From contig JACRCW010000159.1 in assembly GCA_016218805.1 (NCBI GenBank), forward strand, positions 1 through 64,000: 64,000 bases of DNA. The letters are read 5' to 3'. Below are positions 61,238 to 64,000 of the stretch, piece by piece. The DNA is from Deltaproteobacteria bacterium. GTDB taxonomy: Bacteria > Myxococcota > JACRCW01. The stretch's first letter is position 1; each line of letters begins with the position of its first letter. The notes beneath the pieces are model-generated. The model saw only the letters and a list, made by a program, of their open reading frames with translations, did no database searches and was not told the origin of the DNA. The position numbers and the translations under genes were made by a program.

Positions 61238-64000
61238 ATGGCCCTCCTGCGCGCGCTTGTCATTCCCCGCCCTGTTCTTGCGTTCCCCTCCGCCCTGTTC
61301 TGCGCTTGCCTATCCACGCTGGCGTGCCACAACGCGGCCACGTCCTCCACCGTGACTCCGGCTCCCGCGCCCGCTGCCGCTCCGGCGGAACTTCCCGACG
61401 TGATGCGCCGCGCGCACTTCGCCTTCCATCCGGTTGGCGTGGCGGATTGGTCAGGCGGAGGCACGCACTACCAGGTGGACGTCCACCAGGGCGGTATCCG
61501 GTTCACGCCCGGGGTGTCGGAGGGCGGAGGTTCCTTCACCGCGGGACCGCCGCTGGAGCTGGAGACCCGGGGCGTGCGTCGCGGAGCGCGCGAGCGCCTG
61601 CTGGACGTGCCCGCGGCGCGCGGTGACGGCGAAGGCAGCCTGCGGATCTCCCGCGACGACGCCGAGGAGGTGCTGCAGAACACCGCGGACGGGCTGTGGC
61701 AGCGCTGGGAATGGACCACGGAGCCCGACGGCGACGGTGACCTGGAGGTCACGGTGGCGGCCAGCGGGTTGCCATATGCCGGCACATCCGACGAGGCGGT
61801 TCACTTCCGCGACCCGGGGTCGCCGGTGGGCGTGCGCTACTCGCATGCGACGTGGATTGACGCCGACGGGAACCGGACCCGCATTGAGGCCCGCTGGGAT
61901 CACGGACACATTGCCCTGGTGGTTCCCGCGGCGGTGTTGTCCGCATCCGCGTATCCGGCGGTGCTGGACCCGGTGGTGGGCCCGGAGGTGGCCGCGGACG
62001 CGGGTGCGGTGGTCGTCAGTGCGTCCGGCACGGCCGTCAGCGGGCCCCTGCTCGCGTACGGCGCTTCCACCTACCTGGCCATCTGGAACGACTCCCGGTT
62101 CGGCTACACCACGACGATGGGGGCGCGCTTCAACGCCGCCGGCACGGCGTTGGATCCCACCGGTTTTGTCATTGGGCGGTTGGCGGAAACACTGGCGTTT
62201 GACGGGACCAACTTCCAGGTTGCGTACGCGGACTACAATACCGGTCTGTACGGGTACCGGATCACCCCGGCCGGCGTCATCGACGGCAGCGTGTACACCC
62301 TCAATACCGCGCTTTACATGCAATACCCGCGCATGGCGTGCCAGGCGGCAACGCAGTGCCTGGTGGTCTACCGGAAGCTCAACACGGGCAACTTCCGGTA
62401 CGAAACCTGGGGCCATCGCATCAATCTGAATGCCACGCCGCTGGGCAGCGCGTTCGCCATCTATGTGTTGAACAGCACCAATTCTCACGACGTCGCCTTT
62501 GATGGCACCAATTACGGGATTGCCATTGAGCGGCAATACGCGTCCGGCGGTATTGTCCTTGGGCAGCGTGTCTCTACCGCGGGCACGCTGGTGGGTACGG
62601 AAGTCAACATCTCCACCGTGACGCCCACGGTGGCCCAGGCGTCTGTGCCCCGGATTGCGTACGGGGGAGGGAAGTACCTGGTGGCGTGGCAGGACAACCG
62701 CGCCGGCAGTGCCAGCGGGCCGTTTGACATCTACGGCGCGTTCTACGGCACCGACGGGACCGTGGGCGCCAACGTCCAGCTCGGCAACGCCGCGGGCGGC
62801 GAACAGGTCACGCCGGTGGTGTCCGGTGACGCGGCCAACTTCTTGGTGGCGTGGAACCACCTCCGGCCGGACGGGAAGAACGAGGTCTGGGCCAACCGCC
62901 GCCGCGTATCCGATGGCGCGCTGCTGGACGGGACGGGCGTGCTGCTGGTGGGCGCCGCGGGTGCGGATAACTCGGTTTCGGCGACTGTCTATGACAGCAC
63001 CGGACACGCGCTGGGATTCCGTGCCACGCCGGCGTTGTCCACCAACCAGGACAACTACCTGGCCCGCTACAACACGGGCGGCGCGGCCCTGGCGCTGCGG
63101 GACGCTGCGCCCCTGCTGATGACGACGTCCGGCAACCGGCAGGTGGTGCCGGATGTGGCGTATGACTCGGTCAACGCGTTGTATCTGGCGGTGTGGCAGG
63201 ACACGCGGCTGGGAGCCTCCAATCTGTACGGGGCACGCTTTGACAGCGGCGGTGCGTTGCTGGACGCCGCGGCGTTCCTCATTGCGCAGGGCGCCGGTTC
63301 CCGGGACAAGCCGCGCCTGGCGTTTGACGCCGCCAGCGGACGGTTCCTGGTGGTGTGGGAGGACAACCGCAACGGCGCCTGGGACATCTACGGGGGCCGC
63401 CTCACGTCGCCTGCCAGCCCCACGCTTCCAACGCTGGTGGACACCAGCGCGGGGTTCCTGGTCTCCAGCAACGGCGCCGGCGTGCCCGCCGCCAACAACC
63501 AGATCACGCCGGACCTGGTGCTGGCGCCCTCCACCGGCCGGATGCTGGTGGTCTGGAGCGATGGACGCACCGGGTCGGACATCTACGGTACCCGGGTGGA
63601 CATGACCGCGGCCTCGCCCGTGGTGGACCTCACCGGCAAGGTCCTGGTTGACACGGCGGCGGTGTCCCTGATCCTGCCCCGCATTGCGCACGAAGGCCCC
63701 AACTCGCTGCTGGTATGGGTGGATTATTGGGGTGATAAGATCGACGCGGCGCGTTTTGACGCCAGCCTCACCAAGATCGCCGCTTCGGACCTCACGGTGG
63801 ACACAGTGGTTCGCAGCTACACGCGTCCGTCCGTGTCGTTCGGCGGGGGCGCCTATATCGTGGCGTGGGAGAACTCCAGCTTGCGCATCAACGCGGCGCG
63901 CATCACCGCGGCCGGCGTGCTCTCCGGCGTGCAACGGGACGTCTGGTACAGCGGCGTGGTCAGCCCGACCTCACCGGACGTTTCATTTGATGGCACCTAC
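61238..64000 (+). CDS. Very large surface lipoprotein with DIYG-type beta repeats (partial)
   Basis: An open frame from ATG 61238 to the window edge (921 codons, no stop). RBS GGGAG precedes it. Signal and lipobox are in 'FCACLSTLACHNAATSST' (LSTLAC). The body is beta-rich and repetitive: 'YLVAWQDNRAGSASGPFDIY', 'YLAVWQDTRLGASNLYGARF', 'FLVVWEDNRNGAWDIYGGRL', 'MLVVWSDGRTGSDIYGTRVD', 'SLLVWVDYWGDKIDAARFDA'. Such V/A-W-x-D-x-R-x-G...DIYG-x-R repeats suggest a beta-propeller or stacked sandwich protein on the cell surface, of a kind common in large myxobacterial exoproteins. An 827-aa open frame on the opposite strand is a shadow. Confidence 0.85.
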   Translation, partial: MALLRALVIPRPVLAFPSALFCACLSTLACHNAATSSTVTPAPAPAAAPAELPDVMRRAHFAFHPVGVADWSGGGTHYQVDVHQGGIRFTPGVSEGGGSFTAGPPLELETRGVRRGARERLLDVPAARGDGEGSLRISRDDAEEVLQNTADGLWQRWEWTTEPDGDGDLEVTVAASGLPYAGTSDEAVHFRDPGSPVGVRYSHATWIDADGNRTRIEARWDHGHIALVVPAAVLSASAYPAVLDPVVGPEVAADAGAVVVSASGTAVSGPLLAYGASTYLAIWNDSRFGYTTTMGARFNAAGTALDPTGFVIGRLAETLAFDGTNFQVAYADYNTGLYGYRITPAGVIDGSVYTLNTALYMQYPRMACQAATQCLVVYRKLNTGNFRYETWGHRINLNATPLGSAFAIYVLNSTNSHDVAFDGTNYGIAIERQYASGGIVLGQRVSTAGTLVGTEVNISTVTPTVAQASVPRIAYGGGKYLVAWQDNRAGSASGPFDIYGAFYGTDGTVGANVQLGNAAGGEQVTPVVSGDAANFLVAWNHLRPDGKNEVWANRRRVSDGALLDGTGVLLVGAAGADNSVSATVYDSTGHALGFRATPALSTNQDNYLARYNTGGAALALRDAAPLLMTTSGNRQVVPDVAYDSVNALYLAVWQDTRLGASNLYGARFDSGGALLDAAAFLIAQGAGSRDKPRLAFDAASGRFLVVWEDNRNGAWDIYGGRLTSPASPTLPTLVDTSAGFLVSSNGAGVPAANNQITPDLVLAPSTGRMLVVWSDGRTGSDIYGTRVDMTAASPVVDLTGKVLVDTAAVSLILPRIAHEGPNSLLVWVDYWGDKIDAARFDASLTKIAASDLTVDTVVRSYTRPSVSFGGGAYIVAWENSSLRINAARITAAGVLSGVQRDVWYSGVVSPTSPDVSFDGTY

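Noticed and set aside
61451-63934. 827-aa open frame on the minus strand
   Set aside because: It is antisense to the repeat-rich lipoprotein, has no signal or motif, and arises from GC-rich codon structure. The plus-strand frame has RBS, lipobox and repeats.

Overview
The window is a GC-rich (roughly two-thirds G+C by eye), densely packed bacterial chromosome segment with no rRNA, tRNA, CRISPR array or intact transposase that I could recognise. Several signs point to a myxobacterium or close relative (phylum Myxococcota). These are a class II HMG-CoA reductase next to a mevalonate kinase, many lipoproteins with Cys-rich or Ser/Thr-rich linkers, a matrixin-type protease whose C-terminus looks like a MYXO-CTERM sorting tail, a PilZ protein, and small membrane proteins of a kind common there. 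This assignment is inference.

Layout. 0.2-8 kb: pyruvate:ferredoxin oxidoreductase with a dihydroorotate-dehydrogenase-like partner, TatD, a coiled-coil protein and seryl-tRNA synthetase. 8-10 kb: a HadA/HadB-like pair of (R)-hydroxyacyl dehydratases, the second with a long Lys/Pro/Glu/Ala tail, then a SixA-type phosphatase. 10-14 kb: one ORF that fuses ribose-5-phosphate isomerase B to serine hydroxymethyltransferase, then PilZ and DUF3943-like proteins. 14-17 kb: dihydropyrimidinase and a beta-ureidopropionase-like amidohydrolase (reductive pyrimidine breakdown) and a SlyD-like prolyl isomerase. 17-21 kb: a Lon-family protease and a lipoprotein. 21-25 kb: an MGH1/GH63-like glycosidase with glucokinase. 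26-30 kb: a sensor histidine kinase and galU. 30-34 kb: the mevalonate pair. 34-43 kb: secreted protease genes, a 1080-aa nucleotide-translocase/HEAT/cyclic-nucleotide-domain fusion, a 732-aa membrane protein and galE. 43-49 kb: xanthine dehydrogenase subunits and a GapN-type aldehyde dehydrogenase. 49-55 kb: a large lipoprotein, ApaG, LipB and isoleucyl-tRNA synthetase. 55-61 kb: duplications, toxin-antitoxin remnants and pseudogenes. 61-64 kb: the start of a very large surface lipoprotein that runs off the right edge.

The most unusual structural signal is a recurring architecture. At three places (24.8-26.9, 55.3-56.9 and 58.3-60.05 kb) foreign-looking cargo sits immediately upstream of a minus-strand gene (glk, ileS, hbd). 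Each cargo is bracketed by direct repeats made of that gene's own 5' region, RBS included. Two cargoes are decayed toxin-antitoxin modules (YgiT/DUF4258 and a zeta-type toxin with its partner); the third is an orphan 467-aa secreted protein. A related two-copy double-hairpin repeat (10.1 and 21.1 kb) and a roughly 155-bp inverted-repeat element (17.5 kb) lie at gene ends.

How the genes work together: the MGH1-like hydrolase can release glucose for Glk; GalU and GalE make and interconvert UDP-sugars; HydA and the ureidopropionase degrade dihydropyrimidines while XdhAB oxidises purines; PFOR links pyruvate to ferredoxin; HMGR and mevalonate kinase feed isoprenoid synthesis; LipB supplies lipoylation.
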